From NCBI GenBank assembly GCA_019636555.1, contig JAHBXH010000001.1, positions 2,142,928 to 2,206,927 on the forward strand: DNA of 64,000 bases, read 5' to 3'. Within the stretch, counting starts at the first letter, position 1. Every line of letters begins with the position of its first letter. A program made the translations under genes and the position numbers. This DNA comes from Phycisphaeraceae bacterium. GTDB lineage: Bacteria > Planctomycetota > Phycisphaerae > Phycisphaerales > UBA1924. This document shows, piece by piece, positions 39,795 to 48,617 of the stretch. The notes below the pieces were generated by a model. The model worked only from the letters and a program-made list of their open reading frames with translations, was not told where the DNA came from and made no database searches.

Positions 39795-40331
39795 ATGGGT
39801 CAGGTCTTTGAGCAAATCATCGCGGCGGCCCGGCGGGGGCGCGGGCTCGCCGAAAAGATGACCGTCGGCGTCACGCCTCAAATGTTTTGCAGGAAGCCTC
39901 GCTTCGAAACAACATCCGGGACAAGGGTGATCGACTGCAATCATCCGGCTTTCGTATACGGGCACTTGGCCCTGTATCCGGCCCGGCTTTATTCGCTTGT
40001 GGAACTCGATCCGGCACCCGTCGCGGCACCTCCCGAATTCACCGACCTTTTCAAGGCCGGCGTTGAATGCAAAGACGATCCGGAGGGCAGTTTCTATCCG
40101 GCCATGGAGACAATCACCACAGCTTTTTTCCGCGGTTATGACGGCGCTTTCGATCGCCTCGTCTCCCTGGACGATGCGTTGCTCCAGAGGCCCACGCCGG
40201 ATGAGCGATACCGACAGCACTTTCCAACGGTCGGTGTGGCCCTGACTTTCATGCTCACGAGTCACGTCATGATGCACATGGGTCAGGTGAGCACTTGGCG
40301 GCGTTGCTTCGGCCTTCCATCCGCTATGTAG
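39795..40331 (+). CDS. DinB family protein
   Basis: Four-helix-bundle metal protein of 178 residues. The putative metal ligands are the His in NHPAFVYGHLALYP and the pair in TSHVMMHMGQVSTWRR, the HxxxHxGQ hallmark of DinB/YfiT proteins. GGAGG sits 8 bases before the ATG. It follows the ThiF-like gene by 32 bases. DinB members include thiol-S-transferases and stress proteins; the substrate is unknown. Confidence 0.88.
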   Translation: MGQVFEQIIAAARRGRGLAEKMTVGVTPQMFCRKPRFETTSGTRVIDCNHPAFVYGHLALYPARLYSLVELDPAPVAAPPEFTDLFKAGVECKDDPEGSFYPAMETITTAFFRGYDGAFDRLVSLDDALLQRPTPDERYRQHFPTVGVALTFMLTSHVMMHMGQVSTWRRCFGLPSAM

Positions 40332-40364
40332 TCGGAATCAAGAACGGGTCGATCGATTCTCGTC

Positions 40365-42134
40365 CTAAATCGGACGCGAGCAATTCGCGCATCGACCCGA
40401 TTCATCGCGCCGGAGTTCAAAGCCGCACGCTGGACACCACGACTTGCCGCACCGGCGAAACCATTCCTGTTCGGAGCGGTCGAACAACTTGACCCCCAAG
40501 AACACGCCTGTTGCGGTCATTCCCGCCAAGAAGACAATCCACCCGATCGACTGTCCACCGGTCTCAACTGGTTGCGGCGACAAGAACACAGATCCGACCA
40601 TCATGGCTGCGCAGGCGAACAAGCCGGGCATAAAGGCACTCTCGAGCGCGATGCGGGCTCGCGCCGTCCACGCCGAGCGTTCGTCCTGAACGACCTCCCC
40701 GATCAGGTGGCCGCACTCGCTGCAATGCCGGTCTGTCACTCCCCGACGCTCATATCCGCATTCTCCACAGTGCACCGATGTTTGTCCGCGAGCGCGGCGA
40801 GGCGTCATCGCCTGGAAGAATCGAAGCGAAATCAACATCGCAACAGCGCCGCCGGCGAGAACGATCGCGTACATCACCGGATTCGCCCAGAAGACCGCAA
40901 CCTCGCGAGTGCGACGGCTCGTCTCGAACCATACGTTGAAACGCACAAACGCGCTGCCGGCCGCGATCCCGATCAAAACGGTGAGCAAACCTCCCAGAGC
41001 AATTGCGACCACACTTGCACGCCGCACCTGTTGTCGCTCCCGAGCGAGCTTCCCGATGATCGCGGGGTCGGGCAAAGCAAGCTGGTGGGTGCCATCCGCT
41101 ATTGCGCTGCCGACCGGCGACGTTTGCCGTCGCTCCGCCATGGCCGAAAGTTGTTCGTAGTACGTTGACGCGGACTCGGACGGTCGAGCCTGCAAACTCG
41201 ACAATGCAGGGCTCGGCACAATCGCAGCCAAGGTCGTCGGATGCGCCCTTATCACTCCGGCTTTTTCCCAGGCGTTCTCAAACGCGTGGTGCAGGTGTCG
41301 GGCCGACTTGAGCCGGTACATGGCCGAGCGGTTCATCGCACGCTCGAGCACATCAATGACGCCCGCCGGCACACCTCTGGCGTGGAGTTCACCCGTTTCG
41401 AGAGCGAGCTGGCCCTTTCGACGCAAAACCTCTTCGGAATCGCCGCGGAACGGGGGTCTGCCCGAAAGAATCTGAAACGCAGTCGCACCGATGGCGTAGA
41501 CATCCGTGCGTACAGAAGCGATGCCCTCAAACATCTCCGGCGCCATGTACGCGATCGTCCCGGCCCGAGAGCCCATCTTCGTCCCGAAGGTCAACTGGTC
41601 TTGAACCTTTGCCAGACCGAAATCGGTCAACACGCAATGCCCATCCCGCGAGACCATGACGTTGGCGGGCTTGATATCGCGGTGGACCAGATTCCGATCG
41701 TGCAGCTCCGATGCCGCTTCGCAAATTTCGCTCAGCAGCGTCCTGGCGACCGGCAGTTCCAGCGCGCCTCGCTCGGACACAATTTCCGAGAGGTCCCTCC
41801 CGTTCACCAGTTCGAGCACAAGAAACGGCACGCCGTCGATCACGTCCGCGTGAAAGACCTGGTTGAGGCCGGGGTGATGACATCCCGCCGCGGCACGAGC
41901 GCCACGGATGAGGGCTTCAAATGTCGGATCCGCGTCCGTTGGCGTGAGATGAAGCAGGAACTTCACGGCGACTTCGCGATCGAGAAGCTCGTGGTGTCCA
42001 AGCCAAACGACCCCCATTCCGCCTCGACCCAATTGCCGAAGCAGACGCACAGGACCGACGCGCGAAGGCAACTGCCGCGCCGGCTCCTGAGGAAAGTCCG
42101 ATTCACTTCGGGTCTCTGCTTCTGAGTCCGCCAC
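40365..42134 (-). CDS. Membrane serine/threonine protein kinase with two zinc ribbons
   Basis: Hanks-type kinase of 589 residues. Kinase domain (about 25-290): GRGGMG, AVKFL (Lys), HRDIKPANVMV, DFGLAK, YMAPE. A linker leads to two membrane helices (about 385-450), a zinc ribbon (CGECG..CSECG), two further helices (FACAAMMVGSVFL; IGWIVFLAGMTATGVFLG) and a second ribbon at the C-terminus (CPACG..CANC). The start is GTG at 42134 without a clear Shine-Dalgarno. Follows the LpoB gene by 48 bases on the same strand, so it may be co-transcribed with the two lipoprotein genes. Confidence 0.92.
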   Translation of the reverse strand: MADSEAETRSESDFPQEPARQLPSRVGPVRLLRQLGRGGMGVVWLGHHELLDREVAVKFLLHLTPTDADPTFEALIRGARAAAGCHHPGLNQVFHADVIDGVPFLVLELVNGRDLSEIVSERGALELPVARTLLSEICEAASELHDRNLVHRDIKPANVMVSRDGHCVLTDFGLAKVQDQLTFGTKMGSRAGTIAYMAPEMFEGIASVRTDVYAIGATAFQILSGRPPFRGDSEEVLRRKGQLALETGELHARGVPAGVIDVLERAMNRSAMYRLKSARHLHHAFENAWEKAGVIRAHPTTLAAIVPSPALSSLQARPSESASTYYEQLSAMAERRQTSPVGSAIADGTHQLALPDPAIIGKLARERQQVRRASVVAIALGGLLTVLIGIAAGSAFVRFNVWFETSRRTREVAVFWANPVMYAIVLAGGAVAMLISLRFFQAMTPRRARGQTSVHCGECGYERRGVTDRHCSECGHLIGEVVQDERSAWTARARIALESAFMPGLFACAAMMVGSVFLSPQPVETGGQSIGWIVFLAGMTATGVFLGVKLFDRSEQEWFRRCGKSWCPACGFELRRDESGRCANCSRPI

Positions 42135-42182
42135 GGCGGGGAATGGTAACGGCCCTCGCGAGGCGTCCGCGAATCGCGAAAT

Positions 42183-42818
42183 CTAGCGGCGTGCCACCTT
42201 TTTGATGTCCTTCGATCCGATCCACACCTTTTCATTGCTCTGAATGTCTATCAGTTCGAGGTTGATCTGGTAGTACTGCACGATGGTGCGTCGGTCGTTG
42301 CTTTCCTGCTTCACCTCGCCAACGCGACCGAGCATGATGTAGTCCGCGCCGAGCTCCATCGCCTGTTTCTTGACCGTTTCCGGCATGTTCCAGGCCTGAC
42401 CCTGTTGGCGCTCATCCCGGATCTCGCCGCGCTGATCGCGATCGGCCACCACACGGACGCGACCGGAGTTGATGAGCTCTTCCTCGAATCGCTTGGTCAC
42501 AAGTTTGGTATCCACGTAATCGCTGGTCTCGTTGCGCACGGTACCCACAAACACAACAGGTCGGTTTCCATTGTGCGAAACTCGGAAGTTCTCGACCCAC
42601 GGGCGCGCGAGGCAATCGGCGATGAGCGCCCGATACGCTTCGCGCGCGTCGTCGTCTTGCCACCTGTAATCCACATCGACCGTCTTTTCCGGGTCGACGC
42701 GCTGTACACCCCAGTTTCCGTACGCTCCGCCGCTGTTGCACCCCGCCCCGCCGACGGTCATGCACGCCACACCGATTCCACTCAGGACGAACGAAACTAA
42801 CTTTGCGATGGAGCCCAT
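42183..42818 (-). CDS. Penicillin-binding protein activator LpoB-like lipoprotein
   Basis: Outer-membrane lipoprotein of 211 residues resembling LpoB, which stimulates PBP1b. The signal ends in a lipobox (GGAGC). The conserved body shows VFVGTVRNETSDYVDTKLVTKRFEEELINSGRVRVV, then ELGADYIMLGRVGEV and YYQINLELIDIQSNEKVWIG. The ATG at 42818 is preceded by GAGAGGA. A COG3014-like lipoprotein gene lies just upstream, a pairing seen in other genomes. Confidence 0.86.
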   Translation of the reverse strand: MGSIAKLVSFVLSGIGVACMTVGGAGCNSGGAYGNWGVQRVDPEKTVDVDYRWQDDDAREAYRALIADCLARPWVENFRVSHNGNRPVVFVGTVRNETSDYVDTKLVTKRFEEELINSGRVRVVADRDQRGEIRDERQQGQAWNMPETVKKQAMELGADYIMLGRVGEVKQESNDRRTIVQYYQINLELIDIQSNEKVWIGSKDIKKVARR

Positions 42819-42925
42819 GGATTCCTCTCCGGGCGCGGGATTCATGCCGCGTCACGCTAAGTTTATACGCACTAACTTGCTCGTGGGTTTCGAATTCTGC
42901 TGGAAGGCGATTCCGTCTGCAGCGG

Positions 42926-44314
42926 CTACTTCGCCGTGGTTTGCACCACGGTGGCCAATTGGGCGGCGACAGGACCTTCGGGAATTGCCACGTCTGTCCA
43001 TGCAGAATCACCCACCAATCTCCCCGACTCGTCCAAGTACACCAGTCGAACTCGATGAGCGCCCGGAGGAAGTGTGGCGAGTCCGACAAATGCCTTGGCG
43101 GGCAAGAACTCCCAAGAGCGAAGATCGGCCTTTTCAGTTGCTCCCAAAACCGCAAGTCCTATGAGCCCTCCGACGGATCGGATGAGCCACTGCGTGTTTT
43201 GGTCCTGCTGCGTTTGGGCAACTACCTCCGAGGCTCCCACTGTCGCTCCGGCTTTCACGAGATATCGCACCATGGTTCGTTGGTAGATCAAGGGCAGCTG
43301 CCGTCGAAAATTCTCCGCGGCGACGGCACCCAGATCTTCGACAAGCTGCAGATTTCCGCTATCGCGGATTGTGCCGCCGGAATCTTGTGATTCGATCCGC
43401 ACGGAAGCGACCGCGCTCCCGCGCAACACCATGCGAGGCAACTCGAAGTACACGGGGAACGAAAAGATGGCGATCGGGCCGACACGATCCGGCGCGAGGT
43501 ACGGCCCGCACCCGGTCAGGGAAACGATGAGCACGTTGCCCGCCCCGGGATCCAGGTCCGACAAGCCGGCAAAGGCGTCCGCGTTGACATCAGGAAAAAG
43601 CTTCGGCTGCGCTTCCATTGCCTGCAGCAGCCGCTTTCCGGCCACGCGTTGAAACTCCCTATCGCCCGTTTTCATGAACGTGATCGCCGAGAGATAGGTT
43701 CCCAGCGGGCTTTCGATGAACTCGCCGCCCGTCGGGGTCGCGTACTTCTGTGCTACTCCGGCTCTTTCGGCGGCGGCGTAGCGATCGCCCGCCTCGTTCC
43801 TGAGCGCCTTTTCTTCCCGAAGATACTGATCGCGTAGCAGATTCGCCTTGTTCGCCATGCGCCGGGCCTCGACCGTCGCTCCGCCGTCAACGCGACCCTG
43901 CTGGAGTTGAGCCAGCATTTTGAAGACATTGACGTAAACATCTTCATACGGTGGCGCGATGTAGGGCACGACGGTGTCGTTGAGCACCCACTGCGCCGCC
44001 TGTTCCGACGGCTTGAGTTCGCGCTGTGCATCAATCCGCTTTTCGGCGTCGTCGAGCGTGCGCATCGTCATGGATGCATTGTTCTGAGCGAGCGCTACGC
44101 CGCCGCGATCCAGAAGCCAGAGCAACCGGTTCCGATCACCGAAGGCGTCGATCGTTTCCGGGTCGTCGAGCGTTTTCGCGGCCGCTTCGAACGCGCCGGC
44201 CTGATGCTCGGTGCGCAATCGATCCTGCGCGACGTCGAACGGTGAAACACAACCCGAAAGAATTCCCGTCGCCGCGAATCCCGCAACCAGTGCAACGCAC
44301 GCTCGCCGCGCCAT
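42926..44314 (-). CDS. COG3014-like lipoprotein associated with LpoB
   Basis: Lipoprotein of 462 residues with lipobox ILSGC (about residue 21). Helical, TPR-like N-terminal half (QWVLNDTVVPYIAPPYEDVYVN; YLREEKALR), then a beta-rich C-terminal half (VYFELPRMVLRGSAVASVRI; LPPGAHRVRLVYLDESGR). Layout and position next to LpoB fit COG3014, an uncharacterised family. ATG at 44314 is chosen for the signal peptide; a GTG at 44344 in frame overlaps the divergent mazG start. Only 22 bases separate the two divergent starts. Confidence 0.75.
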   Translation of the reverse strand: MARRACVALVAGFAATGILSGCVSPFDVAQDRLRTEHQAGAFEAAAKTLDDPETIDAFGDRNRLLWLLDRGGVALAQNNASMTMRTLDDAEKRIDAQRELKPSEQAAQWVLNDTVVPYIAPPYEDVYVNVFKMLAQLQQGRVDGGATVEARRMANKANLLRDQYLREEKALRNEAGDRYAAAERAGVAQKYATPTGGEFIESPLGTYLSAITFMKTGDREFQRVAGKRLLQAMEAQPKLFPDVNADAFAGLSDLDPGAGNVLIVSLTGCGPYLAPDRVGPIAIFSFPVYFELPRMVLRGSAVASVRIESQDSGGTIRDSGNLQLVEDLGAVAAENFRRQLPLIYQRTMVRYLVKAGATVGASEVVAQTQQDQNTQWLIRSVGGLIGLAVLGATEKADLRSWEFLPAKAFVGLATLPPGAHRVRLVYLDESGRLVGDSAWTDVAIPEGPVAAQLATVVQTTAK

Positions 44315-44336
44315 GTTGTGTGGTAGATTGATCGCT

Positions 44337-44660
44337 ATGGACACACCGGCTCACACTCCGCCGCTGACTCTCGATGGTTTCCAGCGGCTGATTCGGGATC
44401 GATATTACGCAACCGACAGCAAGCGAGGCCCCGCCGCCACCTTTCTCCTCCTCACCGAGGAATTCGGGGAGCTGGCGACGGCGCTGCACGCGAATCTGCC
44501 GGGCAAGACTCCGACGCCCGAGCAGCAAGCCAACCTGGAGGAAGAATTCGCGGATGTGTTGGCGTGGCTCGCGACGATTGCCAATATCACGGGCGTGAGT
44601 TTCGAAAAGGCGGTACAGAAATACACGATTCCCGGACTCGTTCAAGGAGTCAAGGACTAA
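44337..44660 (+). CDS. MazG-like nucleotide pyrophosphohydrolase
   Basis: Small all-alpha NTP pyrophosphatase of 107 residues. The metal-binding pattern is LTEEFGELATALH then EEEFADVLAWLATIAN (ExxE..ExxD). TAGATT lies 7 bases before the ATG and no Shine-Dalgarno is seen, so a leaderless transcript is possible. Its end overlaps the end of the converging RsbU-like gene by 11 bases. Likely cleanses the nucleotide pool. Confidence 0.88.
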   Translation: MDTPAHTPPLTLDGFQRLIRDRYYATDSKRGPAATFLLLTEEFGELATALHANLPGKTPTPEQQANLEEEFADVLAWLATIANITGVSFEKAVQKYTIPGLVQGVKD

Positions 44661-46158
44661 CCGAGGCGACTCCCCGCCCCTCTACGAGCGAACCGATCCG
44701 CACCCCGGCGTTTTCGAGCTCCGCGTCACGAAGTACACGGGAGATTTCGACCACAAGCGTGTCGTCCGCCGGCGGACCATATCGGAAATGCTCGACCGCA
44801 CTCAATAGCTCACGGCTCCACGAGTGTTCCCGATTCCGATCATTGGCGAGTGAAGCCACCAGACGAAGAAATCCCTGCACGCCGAGCATCTTGCCGGTTC
44901 TGTCGCGCGCTTCGATGGCGCCGTCTGTATATGCCACGAGCGTGTCGCCGGGACCGAAATCCGTCGCGATCTGCGCCGCATCGAACTCCTCGGATTCGCA
45001 AGCCCCCAGAACCAGGGCGGTCGAATTCAGTTCGCGCACGGTCCCGTCCACCGCGATGAGAAACGCGGGAGGATGTCCGCCGCTGGCAAATTCGAGGGTT
45101 CCTGTGCTGGAATCGATGCGGAGGCAGAGGGCGGTGACGTACACGGAATGTGAAGCGAGCGTCAAATGAACGTACCGGTTCAAGAGTGAAAGCACACGGC
45201 CGGGCTGAATCGTGGGGTCTTCCGCAAAAACTCTTTCCAGCTCCCCGTGCAGTCGGTTCACAGTCAATGCCGCAGGAATACCGTGCCCCGTGACATCCAT
45301 CAGCACGACGCTGAGCCTCTGCCCGCCAGCGACACCGGGACCGATGTGCGCGTAGAGGTAGTCCCCGCCGATCTGGCGCATCGGCTCGTATTGATACCCA
45401 AGCTGCAGGGGTCCGGCATCGATGCGCGCCGGGAAGAGCGCTTCGTGAATTCGCCGCGCGTCGGTCAATTCCCGGCGCACTTCGCCGTAGCGTTGCTGGA
45501 GCACCGCCATCTTAAACTGGCTTGCGTACTGCGAATGTTTCAGCCACGCGATGAGCACACTCGGCGCGAAGAGCGCGACGATAAAAAAGGCGTAGCCCAA
45601 GACGCCTCCGAAGCTGGCGCCCCCCAGAATCCGAATGATGATGTAGAGCAGAGCCAATGCGCCCGCCGCGAGCACGGCGGACCGAGCGGCCCACGGCAAG
45701 AGCACGCAGGCAATCAGGAGAGTGATGGAAGCTTCCAGCCAGCCGATGCTCCCACCAAGACCGATCGCCGCAGCGATCATGTGATACGCCCCGACCAGGA
45801 TCACCACAACCTGCGACAATCGCAGAAGCGATAGCTCCTGCACCCTACCCCGCTGCGTCCAGAGCAGCGCCGTGATAAAGACGACGACCGGAATGAGACT
45901 CGCGCCGACGGCCATCAGCGCCGGGAAAGCCTCCTTCCAGATAAACTGAATCGCGCTGGCAGCATTCTCCTGCGAAGCGTTGTAGAGGCTGACGCTTCGC
46001 ACGATCAGGCCGATCGCCGTCACGGTCATCCCGAAGATCGCGCCGATGGTGCAGAAAACGACAAATCGCTGCTTGAGCAGTCTGAGCGTGTGCGCTTCGA
46101 ACTCGCCCGCGAATTCCGAGGTGTTCAGCGAGCGAGTTGTAGGAGCCTTCGGCATCAT
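44650..46158 (-). CDS. Membrane PP2C-type phosphatase (RsbU/SpoIIE-like)
   Basis: Serine phosphatase of 502 residues. About six N-terminal membrane helices (FVVFCTIGAIFGMTVTAIGL to FFIVALFAPSVLIAWL) lead to a linker helix and the SpoIIE domain: QIGGDYLYAH, VVLMDVTGHGIPAAL, ASGGHPPAFL, GDTLVAYTDGAIEAR and PPADDTLVVEI. These supply the metal-binding aspartates. RsbU relatives dephosphorylate anti-anti-sigma factors; no such partner is adjacent. Starts 3 bases after the adenosyltransferase stop. Confidence 0.92.
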   Translation of the reverse strand: MMPKAPTTRSLNTSEFAGEFEAHTLRLLKQRFVVFCTIGAIFGMTVTAIGLIVRSVSLYNASQENAASAIQFIWKEAFPALMAVGASLIPVVVFITALLWTQRGRVQELSLLRLSQVVVILVGAYHMIAAAIGLGGSIGWLEASITLLIACVLLPWAARSAVLAAGALALLYIIIRILGGASFGGVLGYAFFIVALFAPSVLIAWLKHSQYASQFKMAVLQQRYGEVRRELTDARRIHEALFPARIDAGPLQLGYQYEPMRQIGGDYLYAHIGPGVAGGQRLSVVLMDVTGHGIPAALTVNRLHGELERVFAEDPTIQPGRVLSLLNRYVHLTLASHSVYVTALCLRIDSSTGTLEFASGGHPPAFLIAVDGTVRELNSTALVLGACESEEFDAAQIATDFGPGDTLVAYTDGAIEARDRTGKMLGVQGFLRLVASLANDRNREHSWSRELLSAVEHFRYGPPADDTLVVEISRVLRDAELENAGVRIGSLVEGRGVASVSP

Positions 46159-46161
46159 CGA

Positions 46162-46743
46162 TCACTCACGCCCCGCGCCCGGCTTCCAGAGTACATCGGT
46201 TGCACCATTCCCGTTTGCCGTTCGTGCCAGAACGAACAACAAATCGCTCAAACGATTGAGATACCGGACGGCTTCGGCGCTGGTAGCTGCCGGTTCAGAG
46301 TCCATTAGTGCAACCGTGGCGCGCTCGGCACGCCTCGTCACGGTTCGCGCGGCATGAAGCTCTGCCGCCAGAGGCGTTCCCCCCGGAAGGACAAAGCTTG
46401 TGAGCGGTGGAATGAGTTCGTTGAACTCATCAATAAGTTTTTCCAGCTTCTCAACTTGGCCCGCGGTGATCCGGAGTGCCGCGCCGGCAGCCTCGCCCGG
46501 TTCGATCGGCGTGGCGAGATCCGCCCCCAAATCGAACAAATCATTTTGGATCGCCAGCAGCGCAGCGCGCGTCTTCGATCCTTGGTCCGCGTGCAGAATC
46601 GCCAAACCTATGAACGAGTTCGCCTCGTCAACGGAGCCATAGGCTTCGACCCGAAGGTCTGTCTTTTTGACCCGCCGTCCCCCGACGAGGCCGGTCGTGC
46701 CGTCGTCGCCTGTACGGGTGTATATCTTGTTCAGTTTCACCAT
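46162..46743 (-). CDS. Cob(I)alamin adenosyltransferase, PduO type
   Basis: Makes adenosylcobalamin from ATP and cob(I)alamin, 193 residues. N-terminal ATP motif YTRTGDDGTTGLVGG, VEAYGSVDEANSFIGLA, FVLPGG and the C-terminal signature YLNRLSDLLFVLAR are complete. The ATG at 46743 is the family start. Could supply cofactor for a B12-dependent ribonucleotide reductase, suggested by the NrdJb-like gene at 12396. The divergent recJ start is about 36 bases away. Confidence 0.94.
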   Translation of the reverse strand: MVKLNKIYTRTGDDGTTGLVGGRRVKKTDLRVEAYGSVDEANSFIGLAILHADQGSKTRAALLAIQNDLFDLGADLATPIEPGEAAGAALRITAGQVEKLEKLIDEFNELIPPLTSFVLPGGTPLAAELHAARTVTRRAERATVALMDSEPAATSAEAVRYLNRLSDLLFVLARTANGNGATDVLWKPGAGRE

Positions 46744-46779
46744 CTCAATTTCGCCCTCCCCCGTCGCCCCTACTTGATC

Positions 46780-48585
46780 GTGGCACAGATTCCTCCCATC
46801 AGCCAACAGCGTATCCGACCCGTGGAAGTCGGTGGGTCGCTTTCACCTTCAGAAGCTTCGCTTCATGGGATTCGATCAACGTGGCTTTTTCAAGATTTCT
46901 CCCAACGATCGGGCACTTTGGTCGAGCGCGTGTTGCGAGCTCGCGGAATCTTGGATCCCGATTTCCTTACTCCGTCGCTCACCCAGCTTCACGATCCATC
47001 GCTGCTGCCCGGAATCGATCGCGCCGCCGAGCGCATTCTGCGCGCGATCCGGCAGCGCCAGCGAATCGTCGTTTACGCGGACTACGACGTGGATGGAGTT
47101 TCCGCGGCGGCGATCCTGTGGCACATGGTCCGGGCGATCGATCCGGACGCGAACGTTTCGACCTACCTCCCCCATCGCCTCGAAGAAGGTTACGGCCTCA
47201 ACGCCGAAGCGATCTCAAAGCTTTGCGATTCCCACGATCTGATCGTGAGTGTCGACTGCGGCGTGACGGCCGTCGTCCCCGCGCGCATCGCGCGCGATCG
47301 CAAGATCGATCTCATCATCACCGATCACCATACTCCGCCAACCGAGGCCGCGGGGTTGCCCGAAGCCTTTTCGATCGTCCATCCCGCGATCCCCGGCCAC
47401 AAGCCCTATCCGTTTCCTCACTTGTGCGGTGCGGGCGTCGCGTTCAAACTCGCGTGGCGGCTCGCCACTCTTCACAATGAATCGGAAAAAGCGGCGCCAC
47501 CTTTCAAGCGCCTGCTCGTCGAATTGCTCGCCCTGGCGGCGATGGGAGTGATCGCCGATGTCGTGCCGCTTCGGGGCGAAAACAGGGTGATCGCCCGATT
47601 CGGCCTTGAACAAATTCTCCGAAGCGCGCTTCTGGGCGTGCGGGCGCTCCGCGACGAATCGGGAATCGGCGAAGATTCGATCGACGCTGCCGACATCGGT
47701 TTCAGGCTCGCACCACGTCTCAACGCGATCGGCCGCCTCGGCCACGCTCGGGAAGCACTCGAGCTTCTCACGACGGCGGATGTCGGCCGCGCTACCGACA
47801 TTGCGAAGGCTCTGAGTGTCTGGAACGACGAACGAAGAAAGACTGAATCTCTCATATCGCGTCAGGCCGAATCGCTCGCAGTGCAAGCGGGCATGACGGC
47901 TCACGACCATCGGGCGATCGTGCTCTGTGACTCGTCTTGGCATCGGGGCGTGATCGGAATCTGCTGCTCCCGCCTCGTCGGGCAATTCCACCGCCCCACC
48001 ATCCTTCTTCAGCGCGACGGCGAGACTTGTCATGGTTCCGCCCGGTCGATCGACGGCTTCGATCTGCATGAAGCGCTCCAGGCGTGCTCGGAGCACCTCG
48101 AGTCATTCGGCGGCCATGCGATGGCGGCAGGAATGAAAATCCGCTTCGATCGGCTCGAAGCGTTCAGGCACGCATTCGTTTCCTACGCGAACAGCAAGCT
48201 GAGCCACTCGGATTTGACGCGCCGAACGTACATCGATGCGGAATGCGAAATTGGCGAACTCGATCTGGCGGCGGCCGAAGATCTGGCACACCTCGCACCG
48301 TTCGGTCGCGAAAACAACAAGCCGCTTCTCTTGATTCGGGGCGCGCGGATCGCATCGGCTGCGCGACCGCTCGGAAGTTCGGGCAAGCACCTCTCATTCG
48401 CCATTGGGGACATGCGAACAGCGCTGCGCATCAAGTGCTGGAATTGGGCGGGCATTCTCGCGAACGCGGGGATCTCCCTTCGTCCCGGACAGGAATACGA
48501 CCTTTTGGTTTCCCCCGAAATCAACACATGGAACGGGCGCCGCTCGGTTGAAGCCTCGCTCGAAGACCTGCGGCTCACCGACTAG
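46780..48585 (+). CDS. recJ: Single-stranded-DNA-specific exonuclease RecJ
   Basis: 5'-3' ssDNA exonuclease of DNA repair, about 601 residues (E. coli 577). DHH motifs: VVYADYDVDGVSAA, SVDCGVTA, ITDHHTPP; DHHA1 part: RLNAIGRLGHAREAL, HRGVIGICCSRLV, GSARSIDGFDL and SFGGHAMAAGM. An OB-fold follows. The start is uncertain: GTG 46780 or TTG 46774; the far longer frame to 46354 overlaps the adenosyltransferase. Confidence 0.94.
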   Translation: MAQIPPISQQRIRPVEVGGSLSPSEASLHGIRSTWLFQDFSQRSGTLVERVLRARGILDPDFLTPSLTQLHDPSLLPGIDRAAERILRAIRQRQRIVVYADYDVDGVSAAAILWHMVRAIDPDANVSTYLPHRLEEGYGLNAEAISKLCDSHDLIVSVDCGVTAVVPARIARDRKIDLIITDHHTPPTEAAGLPEAFSIVHPAIPGHKPYPFPHLCGAGVAFKLAWRLATLHNESEKAAPPFKRLLVELLALAAMGVIADVVPLRGENRVIARFGLEQILRSALLGVRALRDESGIGEDSIDAADIGFRLAPRLNAIGRLGHAREALELLTTADVGRATDIAKALSVWNDERRKTESLISRQAESLAVQAGMTAHDHRAIVLCDSSWHRGVIGICCSRLVGQFHRPTILLQRDGETCHGSARSIDGFDLHEALQACSEHLESFGGHAMAAGMKIRFDRLEAFRHAFVSYANSKLSHSDLTRRTYIDAECEIGELDLAAAEDLAHLAPFGRENNKPLLLIRGARIASAARPLGSSGKHLSFAIGDMRTALRIKCWNWAGILANAGISLRPGQEYDLLVSPEINTWNGRRSVEASLEDLRLTD

Positions 48586-48617
48586 GGCGGCCGTTGTGAT
48601 TCATTGGCTCTGCGGGA

